This document shows, piece by piece, positions 16,859-26,355 of a DNA stretch of 64,000 nucleotides (position 1 is its first letter; each line of letters starts with the position of its first letter). A program made the translations under genes and the position numbers. The stretch covers positions 248,001 to 312,000 of the forward strand of contig NZ_JAJUFQ010000002.1 in assembly GCF_029263665.1 (NCBI RefSeq). The letters are read 5' to 3'. This DNA is from Halomonas sp. (GTDB taxonomy: Bacteria > Pseudomonadota > Gammaproteobacteria > Pseudomonadales > Halomonadaceae). The notes under the pieces were generated by a model. The model made no database searches. It was not told where the DNA came from and worked only from the letters and a program-made list of their open reading frames with translations.

Positions 16859-19060
16859 TCATAGCGGTGTCAGTTTGGCAAACCCCAGTACCAGCCATTT
16901 ATCTCCTACACCTTCGAAGCTGACATGAACTCTGGCACGCTCACCTTCTCCTTCAGCATTGAGAATGACGCCTTCACCAAAGACGGGGTGCATCACACGT
17001 TGCCCCAAGGACAGTGCTGGATGATTGTCACTGGCAGCCACTTCGGTCTGACGCCAGCGCGCAGGTTGAGGACGTGAACTGACAGGCCGCGAAATCTGGC
17101 CACGCAAGCGCACTTCCTCAAGCAGGGAGTCAGGAATTTCCCGCAGGAAACGCGAGGGACGCTGAAAGGTTTCCTTGCCATGCATGCGACGAATTTCTGC
17201 ATGGGTAAGATAGAGCTTGCGCATGGCCCGAGTCACACCGACATAACACAGGCGGCGCTCTTCTTCGAGGCGCCCGTCCTCTTCGATGGACATCCGGTGT
17301 GGGAAGAGCCCTTCCTCGACACCAGCAATGAAGACCACTGGAAACTCCAGCCCCTTGGCAGAATGCAGCGTCATCAGCTGCACACAGTCCTCGAACTCGT
17401 CCGCCTCATGCTCGCCCGCATTGAGCGCTGCCTCGGCCAGGAAAGCTTCCAGGGCTGCCATGCCCTCACCCGCTTCAATGGTCTCCAGGCTCTCCCCTTG
17501 GGTGAAAGCACGAGCAGCGTTGATCAATTCTTCCAGGTTCTCTACCCGAGCCTGACCTTTTTCACCCTTTTCACTGCGATGGTGCTCGATAAGTCCCGAG
17601 TGTTCGTTGACGTGCTCGATAATTTCGTGAAGCGGCAGGCCAGACGTCTCGTTGTCCAGACTCTCGATCAGATCGGCAAAGGCCTTGACCGCATTGCCCG
17701 CCCGCCCCTTCAGCATTCCATCTGACAAGGCATCATGAAGCGCCTGCCATAACGACACCTCACTATGCCGGGCACGCTCACGCAAGACTTCCACGGTACG
17801 AGTGCCAATCCCGCGTGCCGGCACATTGATCACTCGTTCCAGAGAAGCATCGTCATCACGGTTGAGCAGCAGGCGCAGGTACGCGAGGGCATTCTTGATT
17901 TCCAGGCGTTCGTAAAAGCGTTGACCACCATAGATACGATAGGGCATGCCCTGCCGGATCAAGGTTTCTTCGATGACACGAGACTGGGCATTGGAACGGT
18001 AGAGAATGGCAATATCACGACGCAGGAAGCCTTCATCCACCTTCTCCTTGATGGTATCAACGATGAAACGCGCTTCCTCCATGTCGTTGAAGCCAGCGTA
18101 TACGGAGATGGGCTCGCCATGCTCACCCTCGGTCCACAGCTCCTTGCCTAGTCGATCCGTATTCTGGCGGATCAATGCATTGGCGGCATCGAGGATGGCA
18201 CTGGTGGAACGATAATTCTGTTCCAGGCGCACCACCTTGGTATTGGGAAACTCGTCTTCGAAGCGCCGGATATTCTCCACCCTGGCACCACGCCAGCCAT
18301 AGATCGACTGGTCGTCGTCACCGACCACCGTCATCGGTGTCTTCTGCCCAGTCAAAAGCTTCAACCAGGCATATTGCAGCGTATTGGTATCCTGGAACTC
18401 GTCGACCAGTACATGGGCAAAGCGTTCCTGGTAATGCGCCAACAACGCAGGATTATCACGTAACAGCTCCAGACTACGCAGCAATAGTTCACCGAAATCC
18501 ACCAAACCACCACGTTCACAGGTCAGTTGATAGATGTCGTACAGTGACACCATGGTTTCTACATAGGCATCGCCATGGGTGCGCACCTGATGTGGACGCA
18601 GGCCTTCTTCCTTGCACCCGGAGATGAACGATTGCACCTGGCGCGGTGGATAGCGTTCGTCATCGATGCTGTTGTCCTTGAGCAGACGCTTGACCAGCCT
18701 GAGCTGATCATCACTGTCGATGATTTGAAAGTGCTGGGGCAGGCGGGCATCTTGCCAGTGGGTACGCAGTAGACGGTGGGCAATGGAGTGAAAAGTGCCT
18801 ACCCAGACGTGTCGCAGGGAAATATTGAGCAACGCCTCCAGGCGTGTACGCATTTCCCGGGCCGCCTTGTTGGTAAAGGTCACTGCCAATACGGCGTAAG
18901 GAGAAAGACCCTCGACCTGCATCAACCAGGCGATACGATGCACCAGCACCCGAGTCTTGCCAGAGCCGGCACCAGCCAACACCAGCATATTGCCCTGGGG
19001 GGCTCTGACCGCTTCGCACTGAGCTGGGTTGAGCGCATCTAGAATCGCCAAATCATCCAT
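16859..19060 (-). CDS. uvrD: DNA helicase II UvrD
   Basis: This superfamily-1A 3'-5' helicase acts in nucleotide excision and mismatch repair. The length of 733 aa fits UvrD. Motifs in order are the Q-motif 'LNPAQCEAVRAP', Walker A 'AGAGSGKTRVLVHRIAWL' near 29, 'VDEFQDTN' near 220, 'VGDDDQSIYGWRGA' near 247, 'RLEQNYRS', 'TLHSAKGLEFPVVFI' near 565 and 'ERRLCYVGVTRA'. The C-terminus ends with a Tudor-like 'GQRVMHPVFGEGVILNAEGEG' segment, which contacts RNA polymerase in known UvrD/PcrA proteins. I see no strong Shine-Dalgarno before the ATG at 19060 and no obvious LexA box. A heptamer array separates it from hexR. Confidence 0.96.
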   Translation of the reverse strand: MDDLAILDALNPAQCEAVRAPQGNMLVLAGAGSGKTRVLVHRIAWLMQVEGLSPYAVLAVTFTNKAAREMRTRLEALLNISLRHVWVGTFHSIAHRLLRTHWQDARLPQHFQIIDSDDQLRLVKRLLKDNSIDDERYPPRQVQSFISGCKEEGLRPHQVRTHGDAYVETMVSLYDIYQLTCERGGLVDFGELLLRSLELLRDNPALLAHYQERFAHVLVDEFQDTNTLQYAWLKLLTGQKTPMTVVGDDDQSIYGWRGARVENIRRFEDEFPNTKVVRLEQNYRSTSAILDAANALIRQNTDRLGKELWTEGEHGEPISVYAGFNDMEEARFIVDTIKEKVDEGFLRRDIAILYRSNAQSRVIEETLIRQGMPYRIYGGQRFYERLEIKNALAYLRLLLNRDDDASLERVINVPARGIGTRTVEVLRERARHSEVSLWQALHDALSDGMLKGRAGNAVKAFADLIESLDNETSGLPLHEIIEHVNEHSGLIEHHRSEKGEKGQARVENLEELINAARAFTQGESLETIEAGEGMAALEAFLAEAALNAGEHEADEFEDCVQLMTLHSAKGLEFPVVFIAGVEEGLFPHRMSIEEDGRLEEERRLCYVGVTRAMRKLYLTHAEIRRMHGKETFQRPSRFLREIPDSLLEEVRLRGQISRPVSSRPQPARWRQTEVAASDNHPALSLGQRVMHPVFGEGVILNAEGEGERARVHVSFEGVGDKWLVLGFAKLTPL

Positions 19061-19135
19061 GGGCTGGCACCGCCATGATCACAAATGGAGGGCTAGTCTA
19101 TCATAGCAATGCTGGATGAATGGACAGGGGAAAAG

Positions 19136-19231
<96 letters not shown>

Positions 19232-19272
19232 AGTGATTCAAAACGCTTCACAGAACCGTGTAAAGATTCCTT

Positions 19273-19294
19273 CGCTTATAGCTCTACAGCTTAC
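19273..19294. repeat. Degenerate heptamers beside the AAGCCGT array
   Basis: CGCTTAT, AGCTCTAC and AGCTTAC lie between the array and the hexR stop and are inverted relative to the array. The same arrangement is seen at 2704-2731 beside the recG array. Confidence 0.5.
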
Positions 19295-19307
19295 CGCATG
19301 GTCTTTT

Positions 19308-20168
19308 TCAGCTTTCGTCTGGCTCGGGATAACGCAAGGGATTGAGGCTGCGCTTTACCGACTTCAACTGCTCGGCGAGTTTGGGGCCTCGTGTCTTGGC
19401 TACACCGACGGCAAGCACATCGATCAGCACCAGATGAGCGATGCGCGAACTCATGGGTGTGTAGATCTCTGTGTCTTCATGTACATCTATATACAGCGGT
19501 AAATTGACTTCTTCTGCCAATGGAGAGCCACTGGGACACAGGCCAATGACAGTGGCGCCTGCTTCCCGCGCCAGCTTGACACTGGCTACCAGCGCTCGGG
19601 TGCGCCCGGTCTGGGAAATCGCCACAACCACATCACCGTCGTTGAGGGTCACTGCTGACATATTCTGCATATGCGGATCAGCATAGGCCGCGGTAGAAAT
19701 CTGCAGACGGAAGAACTTGTGCTGTGCATCGAAGGCTACGGCTCCGGAAGCACCAAAGCCATAGAACTCCACTCGATTGGCCATGGCCAGGGCGTTGATG
19801 GCCTTGCTCAATGCTTCATTGTCGAGGCGGTCGCGCACCGACAACAGAGTCCCTACCGTAGAATCGAAGATGCTCTGGGAAAATTCAGCGACAGAGTCAC
19901 TATCGTTCATCGAGAACTGAGCAAACTGACTGCCCGAAGCCAGCATTTGAGCCAGCTTCAGCTTGAAATCCTGAAAACCACCGCAGCCCAGTGCACGACA
20001 GAAACGCACCACCGTAGGTTCGCTGACCTTGGCTTCTGTAGCGAGGTCAACGATACGCATATGGATCACTTCATCGGGGTTACGCAGCACGAAACGCGCT
20101 ACCTTCTGCTCGGACCGCCGGAAGTGTTCCATGCGACGTCGCATTTCATCGAACAGCGCACGACTCAC
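19308..20168 (-). CDS. hexR: HexR-like RpiR-family transcriptional regulator
   Basis: The 286-residue product has an N-terminal RpiR-type helix-turn-helix (about 1-77, 'LATEAKVSEPTVVRFCRALGCGGFQDFK') and a SIS sugar-phosphate-binding domain (about 125-260, 'GFGASGAVAFDAQHKFFRL', 'ISQTGRTRALVASVKLAREAG'). HexR of proteobacteria represses glucose-catabolism genes and is released by 2-keto-3-deoxy-6-phosphogluconate. Usually zwf, pgl or eda is adjacent; none is present here, so the HexR name rests on sequence style. The start is GTG at 20168 with an AAGGAG site. A 17-bp duplication lies immediately upstream. Confidence 0.85.
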   Translation of the reverse strand: MSRALFDEMRRRMEHFRRSEQKVARFVLRNPDEVIHMRIVDLATEAKVSEPTVVRFCRALGCGGFQDFKLKLAQMLASGSQFAQFSMNDSDSVAEFSQSIFDSTVGTLLSVRDRLDNEALSKAINALAMANRVEFYGFGASGAVAFDAQHKFFRLQISTAAYADPHMQNMSAVTLNDGDVVVAISQTGRTRALVASVKLAREAGATVIGLCPSGSPLAEEVNLPLYIDVHEDTEIYTPMSSRIAHLVLIDVLAVGVAKTRGPKLAEQLKSVKRSLNPLRYPEPDES

Positions 20169-20182
20169 CCTAGACTCCTTTC

Positions 20183-20216
20183 TCTAGCTAATGGGGGGCT
20201 CTAGCTAATGGGGGCA
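20183..20216. repeat. 17-bp direct duplication upstream of hexR
   Basis: TCTAGCTAATGGGGGGC (20183-20199) is followed by TCTAGCTAATGGGGGCA (20200-20216). It lies 15 bp upstream of the hexR GTG. Because it is so close, it sits in the hexR leader or promoter. Confidence 0.85.
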
Positions 20217-20537
20217 GCTCCAGACCCGGCACTCGCCTGACCTTTGCCATTGCCTCTTTTCAGTATGCCCCAAGCCTGAGGGGAATGCGCGTTATCCCGC
20301 TTGTACGTCTACCTCATTTGGCTTTAGGCCACCAATGAAATCTTTGCAAAACCCAGAGCACATGGCACTTTTCGCGGTTTTACGGGTCACAGGGAACGAT
20401 TCGTCATCTTTCTGTCAACTGGGGTATAGTAAAAAGTGCAGTGTCGAGCAGCGTCCTGGATGCCGGCACCCTGGAAACGTCGGAGATGCCGACAATATCG
20501 GCCCCGTTTCCCACTTCACTGCAAAGGAGAGTCGATC
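20217..20537. other. Divergent intergenic region between hexR and a small gene
   Basis: I see no gene in this stretch. A TATAGT hexamer around 20425 (in GGGGTATAGTAAAAAG) is a possible -10 element for the downstream small gene, but its -35 is weak. No terminator-like hairpin or convincing HexR palindrome was found. Confidence 0.4.
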
Positions 20538-20744
20538 ATGCGCAATGTCGAACGGTTAACCTCCGTCAAGAGTGAACTCCTCGACATTTTCATGAGTATG
20601 GAAGTCGTTGAACACGAGCAGCGCTCTCGTACCGCCGCCCAGCGCAACCTGCGCGCCCGTCGCGGTATCGAGCTTCACGAAGAATTCAAGCGCCTGTCCG
20701 AAGATATCGCAGAATTACCGGAAGATGACGAAGGCATGCACTGA
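20538..20744 (+). CDS. Small charged protein of unknown function, 68 aa
   Basis: I do not recognise the family. The ATG at 20538 has a clear GGAGAG Shine-Dalgarno (AAAGGAGAGTCGATC), so I prefer it to the longer track ORF. The 68-residue product is soluble, highly charged and probably helical. Arg-rich stretches (EHEQRSRTAAQRNLRARRGIE) precede an acidic tail (EDIAELPEDDEGMH). It has no Cys, signal or membrane segment. The gene stands alone between hexR and the convergent NSS transporter. The ribosome site, plausible promoter and charged amphipathic pattern support a real gene. Confidence 0.7.
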   Translation: MRNVERLTSVKSELLDIFMSMEVVEHEQRSRTAAQRNLRARRGIELHEEFKRLSEDIAELPEDDEGMH

Positions 20745-20863
20745 TGCTGGAATGACCAAAGTGCACTAACGCCAGCTCATCTCTACAAGCGGCGTAGACT
20801 TGGCGAGGAGCCCCACGAACACTCCCCGTCATATACAACGACACGCTACTGACTTATGCGGTC

Positions 20864-20902
20864 ATCTACTTGCGCGGCCATCTACTTGCGCGGCCATCTA
20901 CT
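20864..20902. repeat. 16-bp tandem repeat, two full copies and a partial
   Basis: ATCTACTTGCGCGGCC occurs at 20864-20879 and 20880-20895 and then begins a third time (ATCTACT). It lies in the convergent gap after the small gene. The rest of 20745-20978 shows nothing I can assign. Confidence 0.9.
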
Positions 20903-20978
20903 GAGCGCTCGCCTGCAGGTGCTCCAACTCTTCGTCGCCGCATGATTTACTGTAGGAACAATGCCTCAGCAACAGCAA

Positions 20979-21004
20979 AAGGGCCCGGCCAATGCCGAGC
21001 CCTT
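20979..21004 (-). terminator. Intrinsic terminator of the NSS transporter gene
   Basis: An 11-bp stem AAGGGCCCGGC / GCCGAGCCCTT with one G-U pair and a 4-nt loop is followed on the minus strand by TTTTGC. It lies 26 bp after the transporter stop. Confidence 0.8.
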
Positions 21005-21029
21005 CTGATTTTTCAGTGGCTTGTTGTTC

Positions 21030-22370
21030 CTAGAGGCTGGCGAAGAACACTACCAGCACACCAATCGGTGCAACGAAGCGGGTTACCAGGTTCCACACCT
21101 TGAAACCATTGGCACTCAGGCCCAGCTCTTCACGCACCACATCCTTGTCAAGCACCCAGGCAGCGAAGATGATCGCTCCCAGGCCTGTCAAAGGCAGCAT
21201 GAACTTGCTGGTCAGCTTATCGAGAAGATCAAAGATACCCAGACCAAACAGCGTCAGACTGCTCCAGTCATTGAACGACAGCAGGGCAGCAATACCCAAT
21301 GCCCAAGCGCCAATGCCAGCTACTATGGCAGAAGCAGCACGACTGAGCGGCGTACGTTCTTCCAGGAACTCGGTCACAGGTTCAAGCAAGGAAATAGCCG
21401 AGGTCAAGGCTGCGAAGGTCAACAACAGGAAGAACATCAAGCCAAGAATCGTGCCCCCTCCCATGTTGCCGAAGGCCAAGGGCAGAGTCACGAAGATCAG
21501 GCTTGGGCCTGATGCCAGATCCAGATCGTTGGCGAATACGATAGGGAAGATCGCCAGACCGGCACCAAGTGCAATGACAGTATCCATGATCACGACCGTC
21601 CGCGCAGTCTTGATCAGATTGACTTCCTTGCCAAGGTAGGACCCATAGGCCAGCATGATGCCCATGCCCAGTGACAGGGTGAAGAAAGCATGCCCCAGCG
21701 CTGCAAGCACGGTTCCGCCATTGAGCTTGCTCCAATCCGGCGAGAACAGGAATTCCACTGCCTGGCCGAAGTGGCCAGTGGTCATGCCATAGCCGATCAG
21801 AATCACCAGCAACAGTGCCAAGGCAGGCATCAATACATTGACAGCCCCTTCAAGGCCCTTGGTCACACCGCGAGCCACAATGCCGATGACCAGCAGCATG
21901 AAGATCGAATGCCACAGCAGCAACAAGCCTGGATTGGCCAGCATGCCGTTGAACAAAGCCCCGATGCCATCGGCATCCTGGCCGGAGAAATCACCAGTGA
22001 CACTACCGAGCGTGTAATACAGCGACCAGCCGCCGATGACACTGTAGAAAGATAGAATAAGGAAGGCACCCAATACGCCTGCCACACCGACCAGCAGCCA
22101 GGCGCGGGATTTGCCCGCCTGCTCTGCCACTGTCGCCATGGTGTTGACCGGGTTACTCTGTCCACGCCGACCGAGCATCCACTCAGTCACCAGAATCGGC
22201 AAACCAATCAGCGCGATACATAACAGATAAACAAGAACGAATGCTGCGCCACCGCTCTCCCCCGTCATATAGGGGAACTTCCAGATGTTGCCTAGGCCTA
22301 CCGCTGAGCCTGTCGCGGCAAGAATGAACGAAAAGCGCGAGGACCACTGCGCATGGTTGGTTTTCGACAT
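21030..22370 (-). CDS. Sodium-dependent transporter, NSS/SNF family
   Basis: This 446-residue membrane protein has about eleven to twelve hydrophobic segments. The first helix carries the family's sodium-site signature 'GSAVGLGNIWKFPYMTGESGGAAF' (about 17-40), followed by 'MLGRRGQSNPVNTM'. NSS symporters of bacteria import amino acids or related amines with Na+. The substrate cannot be read from sequence. An AAGGGTG site precedes the ATG at 22370. The gene stands alone, with its own terminator. Sodium coupling would suit a halophilic host, but that is inference. Confidence 0.92.
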   Translation of the reverse strand: MSKTNHAQWSSRFSFILAATGSAVGLGNIWKFPYMTGESGGAAFVLVYLLCIALIGLPILVTEWMLGRRGQSNPVNTMATVAEQAGKSRAWLLVGVAGVLGAFLILSFYSVIGGWSLYYTLGSVTGDFSGQDADGIGALFNGMLANPGLLLLWHSIFMLLVIGIVARGVTKGLEGAVNVLMPALALLLVILIGYGMTTGHFGQAVEFLFSPDWSKLNGGTVLAALGHAFFTLSLGMGIMLAYGSYLGKEVNLIKTARTVVIMDTVIALGAGLAIFPIVFANDLDLASGPSLIFVTLPLAFGNMGGGTILGLMFFLLLTFAALTSAISLLEPVTEFLEERTPLSRAASAIVAGIGAWALGIAALLSFNDWSSLTLFGLGIFDLLDKLTSKFMLPLTGLGAIIFAAWVLDKDVVREELGLSANGFKVWNLVTRFVAPIGVLVVFFASL

Positions 22371-22678
22371 ATTTCACCCTTATGAGTACGTGTCGTCATC
22401 GATCGATCGGATGCGATAACGGCATTTGTGTTTATAGTCGCCACGTCCTCGACAGTCTGGTTCGCAGTGCTGTCGTCTAACAAGGGGTCTGACGGATGTC
22501 AGCAGGATCACTGCCGGTACACCTCTCGTTCCGATACGCAATGGCGAATCGGTCAAGACCGGTGAGTTCAGGCATCTGATCGGTTCAGATAGGAACAGAA
22601 AAGCGCCCATACCCATGGCAAGTGACGAACAACCGGACAAATTATCTGAAGAGGCATAAAAACGCCAGGGTTCTTTAG
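22371..22678. other. Intergenic region upstream of the NSS gene
   Basis: This gap of about 308 bp holds no convincing gene; the 86-residue minus-strand ORF in it has atypical composition and no ribosome site I can see. It should contain the NSS promoter and the DUF72 terminator, but neither stands out. Confidence 0.4.
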
Positions 22679-23593
22679 TTATAACAGACGATTCTGACGT
22701 TCACCTGAAAATGCTCCCAAAGCAGGAAGGCCAGCATGTTCTGTCAGCAGGGTATAGAGTCTACGAGCCAGCTCAGGAGCCGTTCGGTTATCCGCAGTAT
22801 GAACAAATAGGAAAGGGGTTTTCCCCTGTTTTATCCACAGGCTGAGACGTTCACGCCAAGGAGCGAAGTAGCGCTCATTGATGCTGCTGTCAAGGTGGCC
22901 GATGAACCTGACAATAGGAAATTTTCCCGTGGAGATCACGTGTAGCGGGAGTTTTGGCTTTTCTCCCTGTGCTTTGATCATCCCAGGGTGGTTCCCAGCA
23001 GGTGTTGAAAACAAAGGGCGAACATCCAGCATCACTCGATCAGCCCCATGACTTATCAACAACCTGTTGAAAGCTTTCTCTGCTTCCCCCTTGTGGAAAA
23101 AATCACTATGTCTCACCTCAACCGCACATGGCATTTGCTTCGGCCAATGCTTTAGTAGTACTTCCAGCTTAGACAGCTCAGCATGGCCAAAATCTCTAGG
23201 CAGCTGAACCATCATCGGGCCAAGTCGTCCAACCAACGGTTCCAGGGCTTCCCAGAATGCTTCCAGTTCGGCTTCGATCCCCTTCAGGCGCTGAACATGG
23301 GTCAACTGTCGGGGCAGCTTGAAACAGAAGCGAAAGTCATCTGGAGCCTGACGCGCCCAGGTCTGTATGGTCTGTGCTTTAGGTGTTCCGCTATAGAAGG
23401 TGGTATTGCCCTCGACGCTATTGAACACCTGAGCATAATCCGCCAACCAATCTTCACGACCACCATGAGGAGGATAAAGGCCACCACGCCAATCAGGGTT
23501 GGCCCACATGGCAAGACCAAGACGCAACCGCGGCGTTACACGCGTAATACTGTTCATCATTCCCTTAAGTACTACATTCCTTATAAGTGCCAT
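22679..23593 (-). CDS. DUF72 (YecE-like) family protein
   Basis: The 304-residue product follows the DUF72 TIM-barrel-like pattern: 'LGLAMWANPDWRGGLYPP' near the start, 'VFNSVEGNTTFYSGTPKAQTIQTWARQ', 'FCFKLPRQLTH', and the C-terminal 'FLFVHTADNRTAPELARRLYTLL'. The biochemical role of this family is not established. In-frame ATGs at 23560 and 23557 are alternative starts that fit other family N-termini better. It is divergent from the MATE gene with only about 40-76 bp between them. A perfect DnaA 9-mer at 22831 is within the coding sequence and is explained by the codons for LWIK. Confidence 0.88.
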   Translation of the reverse strand: MALIRNVVLKGMMNSITRVTPRLRLGLAMWANPDWRGGLYPPHGGREDWLADYAQVFNSVEGNTTFYSGTPKAQTIQTWARQAPDDFRFCFKLPRQLTHVQRLKGIEAELEAFWEALEPLVGRLGPMMVQLPRDFGHAELSKLEVLLKHWPKQMPCAVEVRHSDFFHKGEAEKAFNRLLISHGADRVMLDVRPLFSTPAGNHPGMIKAQGEKPKLPLHVISTGKFPIVRFIGHLDSSINERYFAPWRERLSLWIKQGKTPFLFVHTADNRTAPELARRLYTLLTEHAGLPALGAFSGERQNRLL

Positions 23594-23633
23594 GGCTTAA
23601 ATGCTATAGCTCAAGTGCTACGGAGAGCCTGCA

Positions 23634-25061
23634 ATGCCCCCAACCCGGCCTAGTCTGACAGATGGATCGACTCTCTCCACTCTCATTCGCCTGGCCTTGC
23701 CTATCGTCCTGGCCAATGTTCTGCAGACTGCCTACCAGTTGATTGATGCTTTCTGGGTCGGACGCCTCGGTGCCGAAGCAGTGGCCGCGGTATCACTGAG
23801 TTTTCCCTTGATCTTCCTGCTGCTTTCGGTCGGCATCGGCCTGGCCGTAGCGGGAACAGTGCTGGCAGCCCAATATCATGGCAGTGGTAATAGAGACGCG
23901 GTTAATCGTGTATCCGCCCAGGCCATGCTCGGCATGATCGTGCTGTCGCTCATTCTGGGAAGTACCGGATATGTACTCAGCCCAATCGCAGTCGACTTTC
24001 TTGGCGCTGCCGATGATGTCCAACCATTGGCTGCTTTATACCTGAAAATCTCCTTCATTGGTCTGCCATTCATGTTCATCTACGCCATCTTCCAGTCACT
24101 GATGCGTGGTGTAGGCGATGCTAAAACGCCTCTAGTTATCGTCTTTGTCACGGTGGTGCTGAATTTCATCCTCGACCCGTTGCTGATTCTAGGCTGGGGT
24201 CCTGTTCCAGCTATGGGGGTCAGTGGCGCGGCAATAGCCACCGTCATCACCCAAGGACTATCTACCATCGCCGGTTTGTACATTCTGTTCTCGGGACGCT
24301 GGGGCATTCAGTTGAAATTGAACCAGCTAAAACCTGATCACCACCTGTTATGGCGCTTGTTTGCTCTAGGCGGCCCTACAGCGGTAGAGCAGAGCACCCG
24401 AGCCTTGGGCATGATGCTGATGACCACCTTAGTGGCAGGTTTCGGTACCGTAACCCTGGCAGCCTACGGTATTGGCACTCGCATATTCAGCTTCGTGATC
24501 ATTCCCGCTCTTGGTCTATCCCAGGCAGCTTCGGCTCTGGTCGGCCAGAACATCGGGGCAGGCAAGACCGAGCGTGCCGAGAAAACCGCCTATGCCAGCG
24601 CTGCCATCGCCTTCGTCTCACTGACCGCTGTCGGCATCCTGTGCTTCTTTTTTGCTGATCCGCTGGTGACCATCTTCGTGCCAGATGCCCACAAAGTCAT
24701 TGAAGAAGGTGCTCTCTTCGTGCGCATTACTGCCCTTACCTTTGGCCTGATGGGGGCCCAGATCGTCATCGCGGGAGCCTTTCGCGGTGCCGGTGATACC
24801 GTGATGGCCATGGCCATTGCCCTGGTTTCACTATGGGTGCTGCAATTTCCCTTGGCCTGGATTCTGGCAGAACGCACATCCCTGCAGGAAATCGGTATCT
24901 ACTGGGCTTACCCGATCCAGAACATCATCACTGCCGTGGTGGCCTGGATGTGGTTTCGTAGTGGCCGCTGGAAGCACCATCGCCTGATAGATAGCGAGGC
25001 TTCATTGAAAACAGCGACCACACCCGTTCCTCCAATCGACAGTGCGAACAACCGTCCTTGA
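23634..25061 (+). CDS. MATE-family multidrug/metabolite exporter
   Basis: The 475-residue membrane protein has twelve hydrophobic segments in two homologous halves. MATE-type sequences include 'LALPIVLANVLQTAYQLIDAFWVGRLGAEAVAAVSLSFPL' at the start of the first half, 'LMRGVGDAKTPL' near 165 and 'FRGAGDTVMAMAIALVSLWVLQ' in the second half. MATE proteins expel drugs or metabolites in exchange for Na+ or H+. This sequence is closer in style to the DinF/NorM-like group than to MurJ, but the subgroup is uncertain. The ATG at 23634 has a GGAGAG site. Confidence 0.93.
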   Translation: MPPTRPSLTDGSTLSTLIRLALPIVLANVLQTAYQLIDAFWVGRLGAEAVAAVSLSFPLIFLLLSVGIGLAVAGTVLAAQYHGSGNRDAVNRVSAQAMLGMIVLSLILGSTGYVLSPIAVDFLGAADDVQPLAALYLKISFIGLPFMFIYAIFQSLMRGVGDAKTPLVIVFVTVVLNFILDPLLILGWGPVPAMGVSGAAIATVITQGLSTIAGLYILFSGRWGIQLKLNQLKPDHHLLWRLFALGGPTAVEQSTRALGMMLMTTLVAGFGTVTLAAYGIGTRIFSFVIIPALGLSQAASALVGQNIGAGKTERAEKTAYASAAIAFVSLTAVGILCFFFADPLVTIFVPDAHKVIEEGALFVRITALTFGLMGAQIVIAGAFRGAGDTVMAMAIALVSLWVLQFPLAWILAERTSLQEIGIYWAYPIQNIITAVVAWMWFRSGRWKHHRLIDSEASLKTATTPVPPIDSANNRP

Positions 25062-25079
25062 ACTCCTGAAGAGAAAAAA

Positions 25080-25117
25080 GGCCAGCATATACACTTCAGA
25101 GAGAGCGTATGCTGGCC
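25080..25117 (-). terminator. Terminator of the fimbrial operon
   Basis: A 10-bp perfect stem GGCCAGCATA / TATGCTGGCC with an 18-nt loop is followed on the minus strand by TTTTTTCTC. It lies between the convergent MATE and adhesin genes, and the T run places it on the adhesin side. Confidence 0.85.
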
Positions 25118-25212
25118 AGTCATGTTTCATAGTAGTTGCGTGTCAACCTGGAGGGGGTGTCTCGAGAGAATTACCCCCGCCAACCTGCAATGTTGCCTGG
25201 TCGACACGCATT

Positions 25213-26277
25213 TCAGTCATAGGCAATGGTGACCATGGCCTGGGCTTCCAGTTTTCCCGCCGTCACGCTGTTGCCGCTCTGGATGTATTCGGCTTCAAGT
25301 GGAATCAAGACATGCTCGCTGCCATCAACGGCATTTACATTGATGAAAGTCCCACTTGAGTTCGCCGCACCACCAGGCACCAGCATGACCGGCTCTCCTG
25401 CATGGCGCATCTGAAAGGAGATCCCACCGGCAGTGGTATTCACCCCCGGAGCAAGAATGGAACTGCCATTGGGCAGATCGTTGACATCGGAGAAAAACAC
25501 CTTCGCCCTTGCATCCTCCATGCAGTTCAACTTCAAGGCAAAGAGAGTGCTGCCCCCAGTATCCCCCACGGAACTGAACTGCCCGCTGCTGATGGTCGGC
25601 AAGGTGACCTGGATATCCGAGTTTTCCAGCTCACAAGTCTGGGTCACGGTGGTCAAGTGTGCATTGACGTAGATCTTGCTCTGGTCAATATCGATATTGG
25701 CATATTCATTTCCCTCACAAGCCACCCTGAACTGAAACCGAAAGTCGCTGGTTAGAGGCGTTGAACCATCCAGTTTGACCAGACGAAAGGCCAGTGGAAC
25801 CTGCTGATACCCCTGCTGAATATGCACCCTGGTATCGTGCCGATCATGATTATCCCCCACCAGTGGCATGGGGTTACCGTTGAGATCCAACGCTTGATAG
25901 CCCACACCTGGCGGAAAGGTCGAGAAACGATAGGTATTGGGTATCGAGGTATTGCTCGGAAGGCCACCCTCAGGGATAAACGCCCACCCTTGAGTGGTGG
26001 TGCAGTAATTACGGTCATCGTCATAATGCCCATTGCAACTGATGCCTAGAGTGGCCGACTGACGGGAACCTGGTATTTCCAGCCCGACACCTGCACTGCC
26101 AGTGATATTGGCCTGAAGGTTGAGCGTTGCCGGCAGCTGAGATGATGTGCAGTTGTCGGTTCTTCCCTGATACGCCATACAGACTGAGGACATAACCAGC
26201 TGGACACAGACCAATATCAGCAGCATTCCCATCGCACCCCACCCGCCTCGCGTTTTCGTATGAATTACCCGGCTCAT
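25213..26277 (-). CDS. Fimbrial tip adhesin of a chaperone-usher system
   Basis: This secreted protein of about 354 residues is last in the fimbrial operon. After a hydrophobic signal (MGMLLILVCVQLVMSSVCMA) there is an N-terminal domain of about 170 residues with paired cysteines (SCNGHYDDDRNYC). A C-terminal pilin-like domain then begins near 'CELENSDIQVTLPTI' and ends with the donor-strand-type 'AMVTIAYD'. Two-domain architecture (receptor-binding plus pilin domain) is typical of FimH-like adhesins. I prefer the ATG at 26277 because GAGGA lies nine bases upstream. Its ligand is unknown. Confidence 0.82.
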   Translation of the reverse strand: MSRVIHTKTRGGWGAMGMLLILVCVQLVMSSVCMAYQGRTDNCTSSQLPATLNLQANITGSAGVGLEIPGSRQSATLGISCNGHYDDDRNYCTTTQGWAFIPEGGLPSNTSIPNTYRFSTFPPGVGYQALDLNGNPMPLVGDNHDRHDTRVHIQQGYQQVPLAFRLVKLDGSTPLTSDFRFQFRVACEGNEYANIDIDQSKIYVNAHLTTVTQTCELENSDIQVTLPTISSGQFSSVGDTGGSTLFALKLNCMEDARAKVFFSDVNDLPNGSSILAPGVNTTAGGISFQMRHAGEPVMLVPGGAANSSGTFINVNAVDGSEHVLIPLEAEYIQSGNSVTAGKLEAQAMVTIAYD

Positions 26278-26355
26278 ATCATTTCGTCCTCGTGGTCTTC
26301 CCGCACTAACGCTGAACATGGTGGCACTGAATGGCTTCGATGCCGGCCAGATCCA

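Noticed and set aside
22380-22640. 86-aa minus-strand ORF upstream of the NSS gene
   Set aside because: Its composition is unlike the neighbours, it has no ribosome site, and it lies in the promoter region of the NSS gene.
22831-22839. Consensus DnaA box in the DUF72 gene
   Set aside because: It is within coding sequence and arises from the codons for LWIK; there is no sign of a regulatory role.
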